Positions 8,432-17,321 of a DNA stretch of 64,000 nt are shown piece by piece (within the stretch, counting starts at the first letter, position 1; every line of letters begins with the position of its first letter). The stretch is from Arabiibacter massiliensis (lineage in GTDB: Bacteria; Actinomycetota; Coriobacteriia; Coriobacteriales; Eggerthellaceae). The position numbers were made by a program, and so were the translations under genes. The notes beneath the pieces were generated by a model that worked only from the letters and a program-made list of their open reading frames with translations, had not been told where the DNA came from and searched no databases. The stretch lies in contig NZ_LT827021.1 of the NCBI RefSeq assembly GCF_900169505.1, positions 1,612,001 through 1,676,000 of the forward strand, written 5' to 3'.

Positions 8432-9727
8432 CTACTTCTTGTCGTTGCGGCGAGCTTTGCGCTCGGCCTCGGCTTTTCGCTGCTCGACGCGCTCGAAAGC
8501 GGCCGTTATGTTGGGGTGCGGCGACGTCGCGTCCGCGATGGGATCGACCATCCCGTCGGAGGAGGGAGTGCCCTGGAAGAACACGCCGTCCTGCGACACG
8601 AGCTGCCGCCCCGTGCGCTTCTCGAAATAATACACGAAAACCGCCTTCGCGACGGCGACGGCGGGGATGGAGGCCAGCATGCCCACAAGCGAGCCCATGA
8701 ACCCGCTCATCGCCCCGCCGATGGCCGAGCCCGCCATGAGGGCGATGATGGTGAGCGCCGGATGCACGTCCACCGAGTTCGCCATGATCTTGGGCGAGAC
8801 GAACGTGTAGACGACCTGCTGGATGGCGATGGTGCCGCCGAGCGCCAGGATGGCGACCACGGGGTTCACGAACACGCCCACGATGGCCGCGAGCGCCCCG
8901 CCGAGCCACGGGCCCACGATGGGGATGATGTTGAGCAGGCCCGCGATGCCGCCGAGCGCGGCGTAGTTGGGCACGCCGATGATGCCGAACAGGACGGCGC
9001 ACCCCACGCCGATGATCGCGCATTGCAGAAGCGTGCCCTTGATGTAGCCGCCCATGACGCGCGTGAACGTGACGTGCAGCATCTCCAGGTCGTCATGGCG
9101 CTTGGGGCCGACGAGGCGCTTGCATTCCGGGCCGAGCGCCGGCAGCTCCATGAGGACCCAGAACGCCACCACGAGCGCGAAGCCGATGGCGACGAAGCTG
9201 TTCATCACGCCCGCGCCGATGGCCACCACGCCGGTGGCGCCGTCGCGCGCGAACGTCGTGGCCCAGGCCATCACCGCATCGAGCGCGTCGTTGAGCCACT
9301 TCTGCACCGCGTCGTTGGACAGCACGTCGGCGTAGCGGGCGTACAGGTCGTTGCCCCAGCCGGCGATGGTCTGCACGTAGGAGGGGATGCTCTGGATGAG
9401 GTTGGCGAACTGATCACCCACGCCGAACACCGGCGAGAACATGAGCAGCCCGACGAGCGCGAGCGCGACGAACATGAGCACGTAGGCGATGGCGGTGCCC
9501 GCCAGGCGCGGGACGCCGACCTTCTCAAGCTTGTTGACCGGGCCGCGCAGGCAGAACACGATGACGACCGACCAGATGACGATGCCCACCGGAACGCTCA
9601 GGATGTTGACGAGGTACACGAACACGCCCGTGAGAAGGATGGCCCCCACGATGGTCCACACCGTGAGGAACCCGCGTTTCGCCTTCTCGGTTTTCTCGAT
9701 TGCGGAGCTGGTCGTCTCCTCCACCAA
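8432..9727 (-). CDS. AI-2E family transporter (predicted permease)
   Basis: Polytopic membrane protein of the AI-2 exporter (PF01594) superfamily; the substrate cannot be read from sequence and members include Na+/H+ antiporters. The 431 residues show about eight hydrophobic segments (for example AILLTGVFVYLVNILSVPVG and VLMFVALALVGLLMF) and the family hallmark ALGGIAGLLNIIPIVGPWLG followed by PKIMANSVDVHPALTIIAL. The C-terminal tail is charged and cytoplasmic. The start is TTG at 9727 or GTG at 9724; AAGGA lies just upstream of both. The downstream neighbour is alaS. Confidence 0.88.
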   Translation of the reverse strand: MVEETTSSAIEKTEKAKRGFLTVWTIVGAILLTGVFVYLVNILSVPVGIVIWSVVIVFCLRGPVNKLEKVGVPRLAGTAIAYVLMFVALALVGLLMFSPVFGVGDQFANLIQSIPSYVQTIAGWGNDLYARYADVLSNDAVQKWLNDALDAVMAWATTFARDGATGVVAIGAGVMNSFVAIGFALVVAFWVLMELPALGPECKRLVGPKRHDDLEMLHVTFTRVMGGYIKGTLLQCAIIGVGCAVLFGIIGVPNYAALGGIAGLLNIIPIVGPWLGGALAAIVGVFVNPVVAILALGGTIAIQQVVYTFVSPKIMANSVDVHPALTIIALMAGSAIGGAMSGFMGSLVGMLASIPAVAVAKAVFVYYFEKRTGRQLVSQDGVFFQGTPSSDGMVDPIADATSPHPNITAAFERVEQRKAEAERKARRNDKK

Positions 9728-9756
9728 GCCCGTCCTTCCGCTGCTCTTTCGCCCAA

Positions 9757-9791
9757 GCGCCCGCGCCCGGCGAGCTGCCGGGCGCGGGCGC
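9757..9791 (-). terminator. GC-rich hairpin between the DUF948-like gene and the permease gene
   Basis: Exact 15-bp arms (9757-9771, 9777-9791) with a five-base loop gagct. On the minus strand it follows the stop at 9809 and ends 30 bases before the permease start. No T-run follows, so it may attenuate rather than end transcription. Confidence 0.6.
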
Positions 9792-9808
9792 CGTTCCTGC
9801 CGCGGCCC

Positions 9809-10612
9809 TTAGGCCGACGGATTCTTGTCGTCGTACGTGAAATACTTCTGCGAGGCCGCCCCGGCGTCCGCCGCAGCGGTGCTCGCGACGACGTCGGCGA
9901 TCGTGGCCGCCGCCTCCGAGGTCTTCTCGGCCGCAGCCTGCTTCGCGGCGGCCTTCTCCTCGCGCTCGGCGCGCTCTTCGGCCCGCTGCGCACGCTGCTC
10001 GCTTACCGCTTCCTTCGCGGCCTTCACCGAGGTGGACATGACGTCCTTCACCAGGTGGACAGCTGCGACGGGAACGTCCGTGGTCGAGGGCGCCTCCGCC
10101 TGGCGGGGGGCCTCCTCGACGGGGGCGGCATGCTGGCCGACGACGGGCGCCCTGTCCTCGCCCTCCGCCTTAGCCTGGCCGAGCGCGACCGACTCCTCGC
10201 TCGCGCGGCGCGGCTTGAAGGCGTTGCGCACGCGCGACGTGACGCTGGTGACCAGCTCCATCGGGGCGCTCGTCACCGTGTCGACGGCCTCGACGGCCGA
10301 CGAGACGGAGTCGGTGATCTCGTTCACGTCCTCGAGGATCTGATCGACGCGCATGATCTCCAGGTTGGCCGCGTCCACCGTAAGCGACACGCGCTCGACG
10401 AGCGGGTCCACCTTGGCGGCGACGGGCTCGAGCGAGGCCGTGATGCGCTCCACGCTGGCGAGCGTGGGCGTGACCTGCTTCTGCAGGTCGTCCACCGTCT
10501 GGCGCGTCTTGCGCACGGTCATGACGAGCTCGATGACGAGCCAGATGAGCCCCGCGCCGACGACGACGTACACCAAGGGCAAGGCTATGCTGACAACTTC
10601 GCTGATATCCAC
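9809..10612 (-). CDS. DUF948-like membrane-anchored coiled-coil protein
   Basis: The 267-residue product has a single N-terminal membrane helix (VSIALPLVYVVVGAGLIWLV), then a long helical region with a heptad-like pattern (TRQTVDDLQKQVTPTLASVE and onward to about residue 120). This resembles the DUF948 family of Gram-positive membrane proteins. The C-terminal 130 residues are Ala/Glu-rich and charged, ending KYFTYDDKNPSA. Function is unknown. GTG at 10612 is chosen as start because AGGAGG lies six bases upstream; longer in-frame starts reach 10702 without a good ribosome-binding site. It lies between rarA and the AI-2E permease, probably in one operon with alaS. Confidence 0.7.
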   Translation of the reverse strand: MDISEVVSIALPLVYVVVGAGLIWLVIELVMTVRKTRQTVDDLQKQVTPTLASVERITASLEPVAAKVDPLVERVSLTVDAANLEIMRVDQILEDVNEITDSVSSAVEAVDTVTSAPMELVTSVTSRVRNAFKPRRASEESVALGQAKAEGEDRAPVVGQHAAPVEEAPRQAEAPSTTDVPVAAVHLVKDVMSTSVKAAKEAVSEQRAQRAEERAEREEKAAAKQAAAEKTSEAAATIADVVASTAAADAGAASQKYFTYDDKNPSA

Positions 10613-10777
10613 GATGCGCCTCCTGTTTCCCGAAGCCACTACTATAGCACGACACCCCTTCGATTCTATAGGTGCCGGGTCACGTTTCCACCCTGCTTCC
10701 ATAGGAGTAGGGAATTGGTTACCTTCCGCGCGACGTGGGGTTTTCGACGTCGCCGCAGCCGCAAGCGCGCCGGGGCG

Positions 10778-12112
10778 TCATCCCTGCGGCGGCCGCCTTC
10801 GCGCCTCGGCCCTATCGCGCGCGGACGCGTCGGCGCGGTAGGCCTCCCAGCCCCGGTCGCTCGACCGATAGAAGCACCCGCGCTCCAGGCCGTCGGGCAG
10901 GTAGCGCTGGTCCACCCAGCCGCCGGGGTAGCTGTGGGGGTAGCGGTAGGCGCCGTAGTTCTCCGAGCCGGGGCGGTGCCTATCGCGCAGGTGGTCGGGG
11001 ACGCTTCGGGCGGGACCGCTGCGCACCTCGGCGAGCGCCGCGTCGATGCCGGCCTCGGCCGCGTTGCTCTTGGGCGCGAGCGCCAGGTAGATGGCGGCCT
11101 GCGCCAGGTTGATGCGGCACTCGGGATAGCCGATGACCTCGGCCGACTTGAAAGCCGCCTCGGCCACGAGCAGCGCCTGCGGATCCGCGTTGCCGATGTC
11201 CTCCGACGCGGCGATGAACATGCGGCGCGCGATGAACTTCGGGTCCTCTCCCCCTTCGATCATGCGGGCGAGCCAGTAGAGCGCCGCGTCCGGGTCGCTG
11301 CCGCGCATCGACTTGATGAACGCGGAGATCACGTCGTAGTGCATGTCCTTGTTCTTGTCGTAGGGCAGCACGCGGTGCGGCGTGGCGGCGCGCACGTTGT
11401 CCTCGGTGATGCGCGCGGGCTTCTTGCGCGTGCCGGGCTCTGTCATGCCGGCCGCCAGCTCGAGCGTGGTGAGCGCCGTGCGCCCGTCCCCGCCTGCGAG
11501 CAGCACGATGGCGTCGCGCGCCTTCTCATCCAGCCGGTAGAGCCCGCCCAGGCCCCGCTCGTCGGCGAGCGCCCGCCCGACGAGCTCCGCTATCTCAGCG
11601 TCCGACAAACCGTGCAGCTCCACCACGCGCGAGCGGCTGATGAGGGCGGAATTCACCTCGAAGAACGGGTTCTCCGTGGTGGCGCCCACCAGCACCACCA
11701 CGCGGTCCTCCACCGCGTGCAGGAGCGTGTCCTGCTGGCTGCGGTTGAAGCGGTGGATCTCGTCGACGAACAGGATGGTGCGCAGGCCGAACGCGGAGAG
11801 GCGCTTCTCGGCCGCGTCTATCTCGCGGCGCAGGTCGGACACGGTGCCGCCGATGGCGGACACCTCCACGAACGTGGCCTTCGTCGTCTCGGCGATCACG
11901 TGGGCAAGCGAGGTCTTGCCGGTGCCCGCCGGGCCGAACAGGATGACCGAGCTCAGCCGGTCCTGCTCGATGGCGTTGCGCAGCCAGCTTCCGGGGCCCA
12001 CCGCCTCCGACTGGCCGACGATCTCCTCGAGCGTGCGCGGCCGCATGCGCACCGCGAGCGGGGCGACCTCCGACTTCCGCTCGTTCTCCATGTCTGTGAA
12101 TAAGGTATCCAT
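10778..12112 (-). CDS. rarA: Replication-associated recombination protein A (RarA/MgsA AAA+ ATPase)
   Basis: Clamp-loader-like AAA+ ATPase that acts at stalled replication forks. The 444-residue product has the RarA opening PLAVRMRPRTLEEIVGQSEAVG, Walker A GPAGTGKTS, Walker B ILFVDEIHRFNRSQQD, sensor 1 GATTENPFFEVN and the arginine-finger region SALISRSRV. These are followed by SSB-interaction/tetramerisation elements (FIKSMRGSDPDAALYWLARMIEGGEDP and onward). Length is normal. The terminal 20 residues are basic and unlike the core. It heads the minus-strand block; a candidate 6S RNA lies upstream on the opposite strand. Confidence 0.95.
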   Translation of the reverse strand: MDTLFTDMENERKSEVAPLAVRMRPRTLEEIVGQSEAVGPGSWLRNAIEQDRLSSVILFGPAGTGKTSLAHVIAETTKATFVEVSAIGGTVSDLRREIDAAEKRLSAFGLRTILFVDEIHRFNRSQQDTLLHAVEDRVVVLVGATTENPFFEVNSALISRSRVVELHGLSDAEIAELVGRALADERGLGGLYRLDEKARDAIVLLAGGDGRTALTTLELAAGMTEPGTRKKPARITEDNVRAATPHRVLPYDKNKDMHYDVISAFIKSMRGSDPDAALYWLARMIEGGEDPKFIARRMFIAASEDIGNADPQALLVAEAAFKSAEVIGYPECRINLAQAAIYLALAPKSNAAEAGIDAALAEVRSGPARSVPDHLRDRHRPGSENYGAYRYPHSYPGGWVDQRYLPDGLERGCFYRSSDRGWEAYRADASARDRAEARRRPPQG

Positions 12113-12174
12113 AGTCTGTATGGTATCATGCGAACGCCTGTTTGTATATCGCTTTCTCGGCGAAAATGCGGAAA

Positions 12175-12230
12175 GAGGACACCTCCCTGTCCCCCTGTCA
12201 CACCCCTGTCACACCCGTCCCCCTGCCACA
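12175..12230. repeat. Short C-rich tandem repeats upstream of rarA
   Basis: Contains cacctccctgtccccctgtc followed by repeated ccctgtcacac units. The wording resembles the gacaaaggg/ccctttgtc repeats at 2287 and 5634 and is probably a decayed member of that dispersed family. It lies in the rarA 5' region. Confidence 0.5.
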
Positions 12231-12305
12231 CTCAGGTTGTGTGAACCGGCAAACAAAATGGAAGTCAAGTCTTTATTTTGGCTGCGGGGCACATATACTC
12301 GAATC

Positions 12306-12478
12306 AGGTCCTGCCCTCGAAGCCATACTTTGCGATGGACCGATGCTAATACATGAGGGAGCTCAAGATAGCGCGTGAAATGGAGATTCGCATCTGTCGA
12401 TGCGAAAGCCAGGAAGCGGGCTGCGAGCACCCACCTTTTGAGGTGGGTTCATCCTTCTGGCCGGGGGTGGGGCTTTTT
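12306..12478 (+). ncRNA. ssrS: Candidate 6S RNA (about 173 nt)
   Basis: A TATACT -10 box at 12294-12299 precedes a structured region with no reading frame. The ends pair: tcctgccctc (12309-12318) with gggggtgggg (12463-12472), followed directly by cttttt. Inside are an ttcgcat/atgcgaa hairpin and a gctgcgagcacccacctt segment with the hairpin acccacct-tttg-aggtgggt; the latter resembles the 3' half of many 6S RNAs. The size fits 6S (about 180 nt), and in Bacillus a 6S RNA gene lies close to the rarA homologue yrvN (recalled, not checked). The -35 is poor. It could instead be an unrelated structured sRNA. Confidence 0.5.
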
Positions 12479-12496
12479 CCTTGCGACGGGGCCGCC

Positions 12497-13897
12497 TCAA
12501 TCGGAGAGCGGGAAGCGCAGAATGAACGTGGTGCCCGCGCCCGGAGCGCTCTGCACCTCGATGGTCCCCCGATGATAGAGCACCGCGTGCTTGACGATGG
12601 CCAGGCCGAGGCCCGTGCCGCCCGTCTCCTTCGAGCGGCTCTTGTCCACGCGGAAGAAGCGCTCGAACACCTTGTCGTGCAGCTCCTCGGGAATGCCGGG
12701 GCCCGTGTCGCTCACGCGCACCACGGCTTCGCCGCCTGCGCCGTCCACATGCATGACCACGCGCCCGCCCTCGTGGTTGTAGCGGATGCCGTTCTCGATG
12801 AGGTTGTACAGCATCTCCTCCGCCAGCGTCGCGCTGCCGGCCACGACGGTCGGCTGCCCCTCCACCTGCACGTCGACGCCCTGATCGGACGCGAAGCTGG
12901 ATAGACGGCCCGCCACGCGCTCGGCTACGGCGAGCAGGTCGATGGCGGCCGAGCCCTCGCCATCGAACGCCGACTCGTCGAGCTTCGACAGCGTGAGCAC
13001 GTCGTTGATGAGCGAGCGCATGGTCTGCGCCTCGTCGTAGATGAGCGCCGCGAACTTCTGGCGGTCGGCGGGCTGCACCATGTCGTTCTTCATGAGCTCG
13101 GCGTATCCGCTGATCACCTGCAGGGGCGTCTTCATCTCGTGGCTCACGTTGCTGGAGAAGTCCCGCCGCATGTTCTCGGCCTCGGCCAGCTCGGTGTTCT
13201 GCTGCTTGAGCTGGCGCTGCTGCTCGTCGATGCGGATGAGCAGCGGATCCATCTCCTCGTAGATCTCGTTGTCGAGCGGGTTGGCGAAGTCGAGCGCGTC
13301 GATGGGCTTCATGATGCGCCCCGTGAGCACCTTCGACAGGAGGAACACGAGCACCACCGCCACGGCCAGGGCCACGAGCACCGGCATGAGCATGTCGCCG
13401 AGGAACGACAGCAGCGAATGACGCGTCTCGGACAGGCGCACGATGCTGCCGTCGTCGAGCTTGACGGCCGCGTACACGGTATCGGTGCCGAGCGTCTCGG
13501 AGTAGCGCATGGTCACGGCCTCGCCCGCGTCGGCGGCCTTTTGCACCTCGGGGCGGTCGGCATGGTTGTCCATGGTGCCGGTGTCGGCGGCGCTGTCGAA
13601 GAGCACGGTGCCGTCGGGCGCGATGAGCGTGTAGCGGGTCAGGCCGCTGAACTGGGCTTCGAGGGCAGGCGCGTTCTCGGCCGAGGGCGTTGCGTTCAGG
13701 TAGCGCGCGGCATCCTGGGCGCTCGCGGCAAGCTCCGCCTCGGCGTCGTGCTCGTAGGACATATAGTAGATGGTGGTCATGGCCACGGCCAGAAGCACGA
13801 TGATGCCGAGCGTGAACGCGAGCACGCTCGTGAATATCTTGCCGGCGAGGCTCTTCACCTTGAGATGCGTGGGGCTCATGCGGTGCGCCCGCGTCAC
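12497..13897 (-). CDS. Sensor histidine kinase, PhoR-like
   Basis: Membrane sensor kinase of 466 residues. It has TM1 at about 20-45, an extracytoplasmic sensor of about 120 residues, TM2 at about 168-190, a HAMP-like linker (GRIMKPIDALDFANPLDNEIYEEM, split here only by wording), HisKA with the phospho-acceptor H253 in SSNVSHEMKTPLQ, and HATPase motifs NLIENGIRYN, VSDTGPGIP and GGTGLGLAIV. The GTG start at 13897 overlaps the regulator stop as GTGA, giving translational coupling. The pst operon lies nearby, so phosphate sensing is plausible but not shown. The annotation as PhoR rests on architecture and context. Confidence 0.85.
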   Translation of the reverse strand: MTRAHRMSPTHLKVKSLAGKIFTSVLAFTLGIIVLLAVAMTTIYYMSYEHDAEAELAASAQDAARYLNATPSAENAPALEAQFSGLTRYTLIAPDGTVLFDSAADTGTMDNHADRPEVQKAADAGEAVTMRYSETLGTDTVYAAVKLDDGSIVRLSETRHSLLSFLGDMLMPVLVALAVAVVLVFLLSKVLTGRIMKPIDALDFANPLDNEIYEEMDPLLIRIDEQQRQLKQQNTELAEAENMRRDFSSNVSHEMKTPLQVISGYAELMKNDMVQPADRQKFAALIYDEAQTMRSLINDVLTLSKLDESAFDGEGSAAIDLLAVAERVAGRLSSFASDQGVDVQVEGQPTVVAGSATLAEEMLYNLIENGIRYNHEGGRVVMHVDGAGGEAVVRVSDTGPGIPEELHDKVFERFFRVDKSRSKETGGTGLGLAIVKHAVLYHRGTIEVQSAPGAGTTFILRFPLSD

Positions 13898-14586
13898 GAG
13901 GGGCTCTTCAGGCAGTAGCCCACGCCGCGCACCGTCTGGATGAGGGCGTCGGCCCCCTCCCCTGCCGCGGCCAGCTTCTGGCGCAGCGTCTGCACGTGCA
14001 CGTCCACCGTGCGCGTCTCGCCGACGTAGGTGACGCCCCATACGTCCTCGAGCAGCTGGCGGCGCGAGAGCACGTGGCCCTCGTTCTGCATGAGGGCGCG
14101 CAGGAGGTCGAACTCCTTGAGCGTGAGCGTGGCCGGCTCGCCCTCCACCGTCACCGTGTGAGCCGACACGACGAGCGATATCGGGCCGCACGCAAGCTCG
14201 TCGTCGGGCGCGACCGCCGGCGCGCTGGCGCGGCGCAGAAGCGCGTTCACGCGGCTGACCAGCTCCATCATGCCGAAGGGCTTGGCCAGGTAGTCGTCGG
14301 CGCCGGCGTCGAGGCCGCACACGGTGTCGAACTCGGTGCCCTTGGCCGTGAGCATCATCACCGGCACGTGCTTCGTGGCCGGCTCGGCGCGCAGCATATG
14401 GAGGATCTCGAGGCCGTCGATCTCGGGCAGCATGATGTCGAGCAGCACGAGCTCGGGCAGGCGCTCCCTGCACGCGGCGAAGAACTCGCCGGCCGCCGGG
14501 AAGCCCTGCGCCTCGAATCCCGCCTGGCGCAGCGCGTACACGGTGAGGTCGCGGATGTTGGTGTCGTCTTCAACGTAGTAGATCAT
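13894..14586 (-). CDS. OmpR/PhoB-family response regulator
   Basis: DNA-binding response regulator, 230 residues. The receiver domain is MIYYVEDDTNIRD with the acidic pair D7/D8, phospho-acceptor D50 in LVLLDIMLPEIDG, the switch residue in MMLTAKG and the lysine in DDYLAKPFG. A winged-helix C-terminal domain follows (LTLKEFDLLRALMQNEG, then TVDVHVQTLRQKL and IQTVRGVGYCL). The ATG at 14586 has GGGAG seven bases upstream. It is paired with the downstream kinase and likely controls the pst genes, though no direct evidence exists. Confidence 0.92.
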   Translation of the reverse strand: MIYYVEDDTNIRDLTVYALRQAGFEAQGFPAAGEFFAACRERLPELVLLDIMLPEIDGLEILHMLRAEPATKHVPVMMLTAKGTEFDTVCGLDAGADDYLAKPFGMMELVSRVNALLRRASAPAVAPDDELACGPISLVVSAHTVTVEGEPATLTLKEFDLLRALMQNEGHVLSRRQLLEDVWGVTYVGETRTVDVHVQTLRQKLAAAGEGADALIQTVRGVGYCLKSPS

Positions 14587-15052
14587 GGATCGCTCCCACA
14601 TGGCAGCTTCGGTCGTTTCGGCCCATTGTAAAGCAGCCGACGCGCAGACGGGCCAACGAGCAAGTCAAATTTGCGTAAAGTGCGCGAGGGATTGTCGACC
14701 GAAACACACGCTTCAGAGTGCTGTGGCGTGTGTTTCGGTCGACAATGCCCGCAAGCCCCCTCCCGCTCATGCAGTTAGAGTTCGCCAACCGGGCACATTG
14801 CGAAAGCGACAGCCCTAAGTCACAGTTAGGCCGCTCTGAAGCTGCCCGGCGATCGCGCATGGTACACCGCTATCGCCCACCTAGGCAAATGCTCGCCAAC
14901 ACGCAATCAAACAGGCAAAGCCGCTATTCGAACACCCTCAATCGCTTCAAACCAGCCAAAACTGTGATTTGAGCACCCGGATTCCGATATCCGCAGTCAA
15001 ACCAAGATCGGCAGGCCGCGCACTGGACGGAACGACCGGTCTTCAGCACAGA
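14587..15052. other. Gene-free spacer upstream of the response regulator
   Basis: About 465 bases with no convincing gene. It holds one strong inverted repeat (14691-14746) and otherwise low-GC, unstructured sequence. The regulator promoter should lie here, but no clear -35/-10 pair is visible. Confidence 0.5.
14691..14746. repeat. 21-bp perfect inverted repeat
   Basis: Arms 14691-14711 (attgtcgaccgaaacacacg plus c) and 14726-14746 are exact complements around a 14-base loop. There is no T-run on either side. It may be a REP-like element or a regulatory hairpin about 105 bases upstream of the response regulator. Confidence 0.7.
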
Positions 15053-15068
15053 TGTTTCACGTGAAACA
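15053..15068. promoter_or_regulatory. Exact parS centromere site
   Basis: TGTTTCACGTGAAACA, identical to the canonical bacterial parS recognised by ParB/Spo0J (established consensus). Flanking bases extend the palindrome to 18 bp (15052-15069). It overlaps the last codons and TGA stop of a truncated RhuM gene. Confidence 0.85.
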
Positions 15069-15377
15069 TCCGACGGAGATGACGGCGTCCAGGTTGTAGT
15101 GCTTGGTTTTGTAGCGCTTGCCATCTGCGGCAGTTATTAAAAATTCTTTAACAACTGCCGCCTCTTCTAGCTCACCCGCCTCGAAAATTGACCTCAAGTG
15201 ATAGTTGATATTTGGCACCGCGCAATCGAACAGCGTAGCCATGGCCTTCTGGGTCAGCCACACGTCCTCGTCCTGCACGTACACCTGGATGCCCTCGGCC
15301 CCGTCCTGCAGGGCGAACGTGAGGAAGTCGGCCGTGCTGTTGCGCATCGACACCTGCTTGGCGCGACCCTCTTCCAT
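15057..15377 (-). pseudogene. Truncated RhuM-family gene
   Basis: The 106-residue product matches the N-terminal part of the RhuM/virulence-RhuM family: IQVYVQDEDVWLTQKAMATLF, then NINYHLRSIFEAGEL, VVKEFLITAADGKRYKTKHY and NLDAVISVG. Intact members continue with a Y-R-V-N-S-x-R-A motif and are about 330 residues. Here the reading frame leaves the family right after ISVG and stops inside a parS site (C-F-T-stop). The ATG at 15377 has GGAGG seven bases upstream. Best read as a relic of a mobile or defence-associated gene, cut at the parS site; it could still yield a short protein. Confidence 0.75.
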
Positions 15378-15544
15378 TGGCGTACCTCCGCATCCGCGAG
15401 CCCGGGCTGACGCCCCTATTCTACTCGAACTGCCCGGCTGCGTGGCCGGCAGGCTTGTTCAGCGCACGGTGATGTCATCAAGCCCCCCCTATTTTCGCTC
15501 GCTGGGGATGGCAAAGCGCGCATGCCGTTCGGCTCGCGGAAGCC

Positions 15545-16390
15545 CTACCCAAACCTGCCGGCTACGTAGTCGGCGGTGCGAGGGTCGGAGGGGCTGGTGA
15601 AGATGTCGTCGGTGTCGCCGGCCTCCACCATCTCGCCCAGCAGGAAGAACGCCGTCTTGTCGGACACGCGCAGCGCTTGCAGCATGTTGTGCGTCACCAT
15701 GATGACGGTGTACTTCTGCTTGAGCTCGCCCACCAGGTCCTCGATCTTGGCGGTGGAGATGGGGTCGAGCGCGCTCGTGGACTCGTCCATGAGCAGCACC
15801 TCGGGGCGCACGGCCAGCGCGCGGGCGATGCACAGGCGCTGCTGCTGGCCGCCGGACAGGCCGAGCGCGTTCTTCTTCAGGCGGTCCTTCATCTCGTCCC
15901 AGATGGCGGCGTCGCGCAGGCTCTGCTCCACGATGGCGTCCAGGTCCTCGCGGCGCTTGATGCCGTGGGTGCGCGGGCCGAACGCCACGTTGTCGTACAC
16001 GCTCATGGGGAAGGGGTTGGGCTGCTGGAACACCATGCCCACGCGGCGGCGCAGGCTGTTCACGTCCACCGAGCGGTAGGCGTCCTCGCCGTCCAGCGTG
16101 ATGTCGCCCTCGATGCGGCAACCCGCCACCAGGTCGTTCATGCGGTTGAGCGACTTCAGCAGCGTGGACTTGCCGCAGCCCGACGGGCCGATGAGCGCCG
16201 TCACCTGGTTTTGCGGGAAGTCCAGGTTGATGCCCTTGAGCGCATGGAAGTCCTGGTAGTACAGGTCCAGGTCGCGCACGGCCATCTTGGCGGGAGCGTT
16301 GGAGGGAGCCGTGCGGCCGTGCGCGTGGGGCAGATAGGTTTCGGTGGCCGCTGCGCGCGGGGCCGTCCGTTCGAGCGTTGCGTTAGTCAT
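15545..16390 (-). CDS. pstB: Phosphate ABC transporter ATP-binding protein
   Basis: Cytoplasmic ATPase of the high-affinity phosphate importer. The 281 residues carry Walker [21 protein letters not shown] (the PstB signature), Q-loop [22 protein letters not shown] signature [16 protein letters not shown], Walker [13 protein letters not shown] and the H-loop in [12 protein letters not shown] (first letters IMVTH). About 35 extra residues precede the family core. Start at 16390 has GGGAGG six bases upstream and overlaps the end of pstA by eight bases. No phoU follows, unlike many pst operons. Confidence 0.95.
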   Translation of the reverse strand: MTNATLERTAPRAAATETYLPHAHGRTAPSNAPAKMAVRDLDLYYQDFHALKGINLDFPQNQVTALIGPSGCGKSTLLKSLNRMNDLVAGCRIEGDITLDGEDAYRSVDVNSLRRRVGMVFQQPNPFPMSVYDNVAFGPRTHGIKRREDLDAIVEQSLRDAAIWDEMKDRLKKNALGLSGGQQQRLCIARALAVRPEVLLMDESTSALDPISTAKIEDLVGELKQKYTVIMVTHNMLQALRVSDKTAFFLLGEMVEAGDTDDIFTSPSDPRTADYVAGRFG

Positions 16391-17321
16391 GGATGCCTCC
16401 CTTGTTCATTTTCTTGGCGGCGAACGTGGCCAGCAGGTTCAGCAGAACCACCATCACCAGCAGCACCACCGCCGTGGCGTAGGTCTCGTTCACGTGCAGG
16501 GCTTCGCTGGCCAGCACGTACATGTGCACGGCAAGCGTGCGGGTGGAATCGAAGAGCGCCGCGGCGCCCTCGGCGAAGTTGGGGATCTGCGCGATGGAGC
16601 CGGCCGTGAAAATGAGCGCGGCCACCTCGCCCACGCAGCGGCCGAGCGCGAGGATCACGCCGCCCAGGATGCCGGGAACCGCCGAGGGCAGCACGCAGCG
16701 AAACACCGTGCGCAAACGGCCCGCCCCCAGGCCGAAGCCGCCCTCGCGGTAGGCGTCGGGCACGGACAGGAGCGCCTCCTCCGTGGTGCGCATGACCACC
16801 GGCAGCACCATGATGGCCAGCGTGCACGCGCCCGCCAGAAGCGACAGGTTCCAGTGCAGCGCCGTGACGAAGAACAGCATGCCGAAGAGGCCGTAGATGA
16901 TGGAGGGGATGCCCTGCAGCGTCTCGGTGGTAGTGCGCACCGCCTGCACGAACCGGCTGCCGCGCGGGGCGTATTCCACCAGGTAGATGGCCGATCCCGC
17001 GCCTACCGGCACCGCCATGGCAAGCGAGAGCCCGGCCATGACAAGCGTGTTCACCAGCGCCGGGGTGAGCGAGACGTTGTCGGAGGTGTACTCCCAGGCA
17101 AAGAGGCTCGGCGTAAGGTAGGGCACGCCGTTCACCAGGATGTAGCCCACAATGAACGCGAGCACGGCCGATGTGAGCGCGGCACCTGCGTACACGAGCG
17201 CGCGCAGCGATCTGGACGCGAAGCTGCGCGCGGGCGGCAAGGCGCAGGGCTGGTGCCGCACGGAGTCCTTCGACTTCGGCCTTCGGCCTTCGGCCAGGAT
17301 GACAGAGGGCGGCGTTGTCAT
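16383..17321 (-). CDS. pstA: Phosphate ABC transporter permease PstA
   Basis: Membrane permease half of the phosphate importer. The 312 residues have about six membrane helices, and the permease EAA-like loop lies around [20 protein letters not shown]. The start overlaps the pstC stop as ATGA at 17318-17321. Residues about 7-20 ([15 protein letters not shown]) are encoded by a copy of the family A dispersed repeat, so the cytoplasmic N-terminal tail appears to have been created or altered by repeat insertion. The downstream pstB overlaps by eight bases. Confidence 0.93.
   Translation of the reverse strand: MTTPPSVILAEGRRPKSKDSVRHQPCALPPARSFASRSLRALVYAGAALTSAVLAFIVGYILVNGVPYLTPSLFAWEYTSDNVSLTPALVNTLVMAGLSLAMAVPVGAGSAIYLVEYAPRGSRFVQAVRTTTETLQGIPSIIYGLFGMLFFVTALHWNLSLLAGACTLAIMVLPVVMRTTEEALLSVPDAYREGGFGLGAGRLRTVFRCVLPSAVPGILGGVILALGRCVGEVAALIFTAGSIAQIPNFAEGAAALFDSTRTLAVHMYVLASEALHVNETYATAVVLLVMVVLLNLLATFAAKKMNKGGIHD
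17262..17303. repeat. Family A repeat inside the pstA coding sequence
   Basis: Begins ggagtccttcgacttcggcc and ends ggccaggatgac. It is in frame with pstA and encodes about 14 residues of its N-terminal tail. Confidence 0.75.

Noticed and set aside
5765..12103. Very long plus-strand open frame (2,112 codons) opposite alaS to rarA
   Set aside because: It is a shadow: the opposite strand encodes well-conserved proteins, and the plus frame is His/Arg/Val-rich with no domain, as expected for complement frames of high-GC genes.
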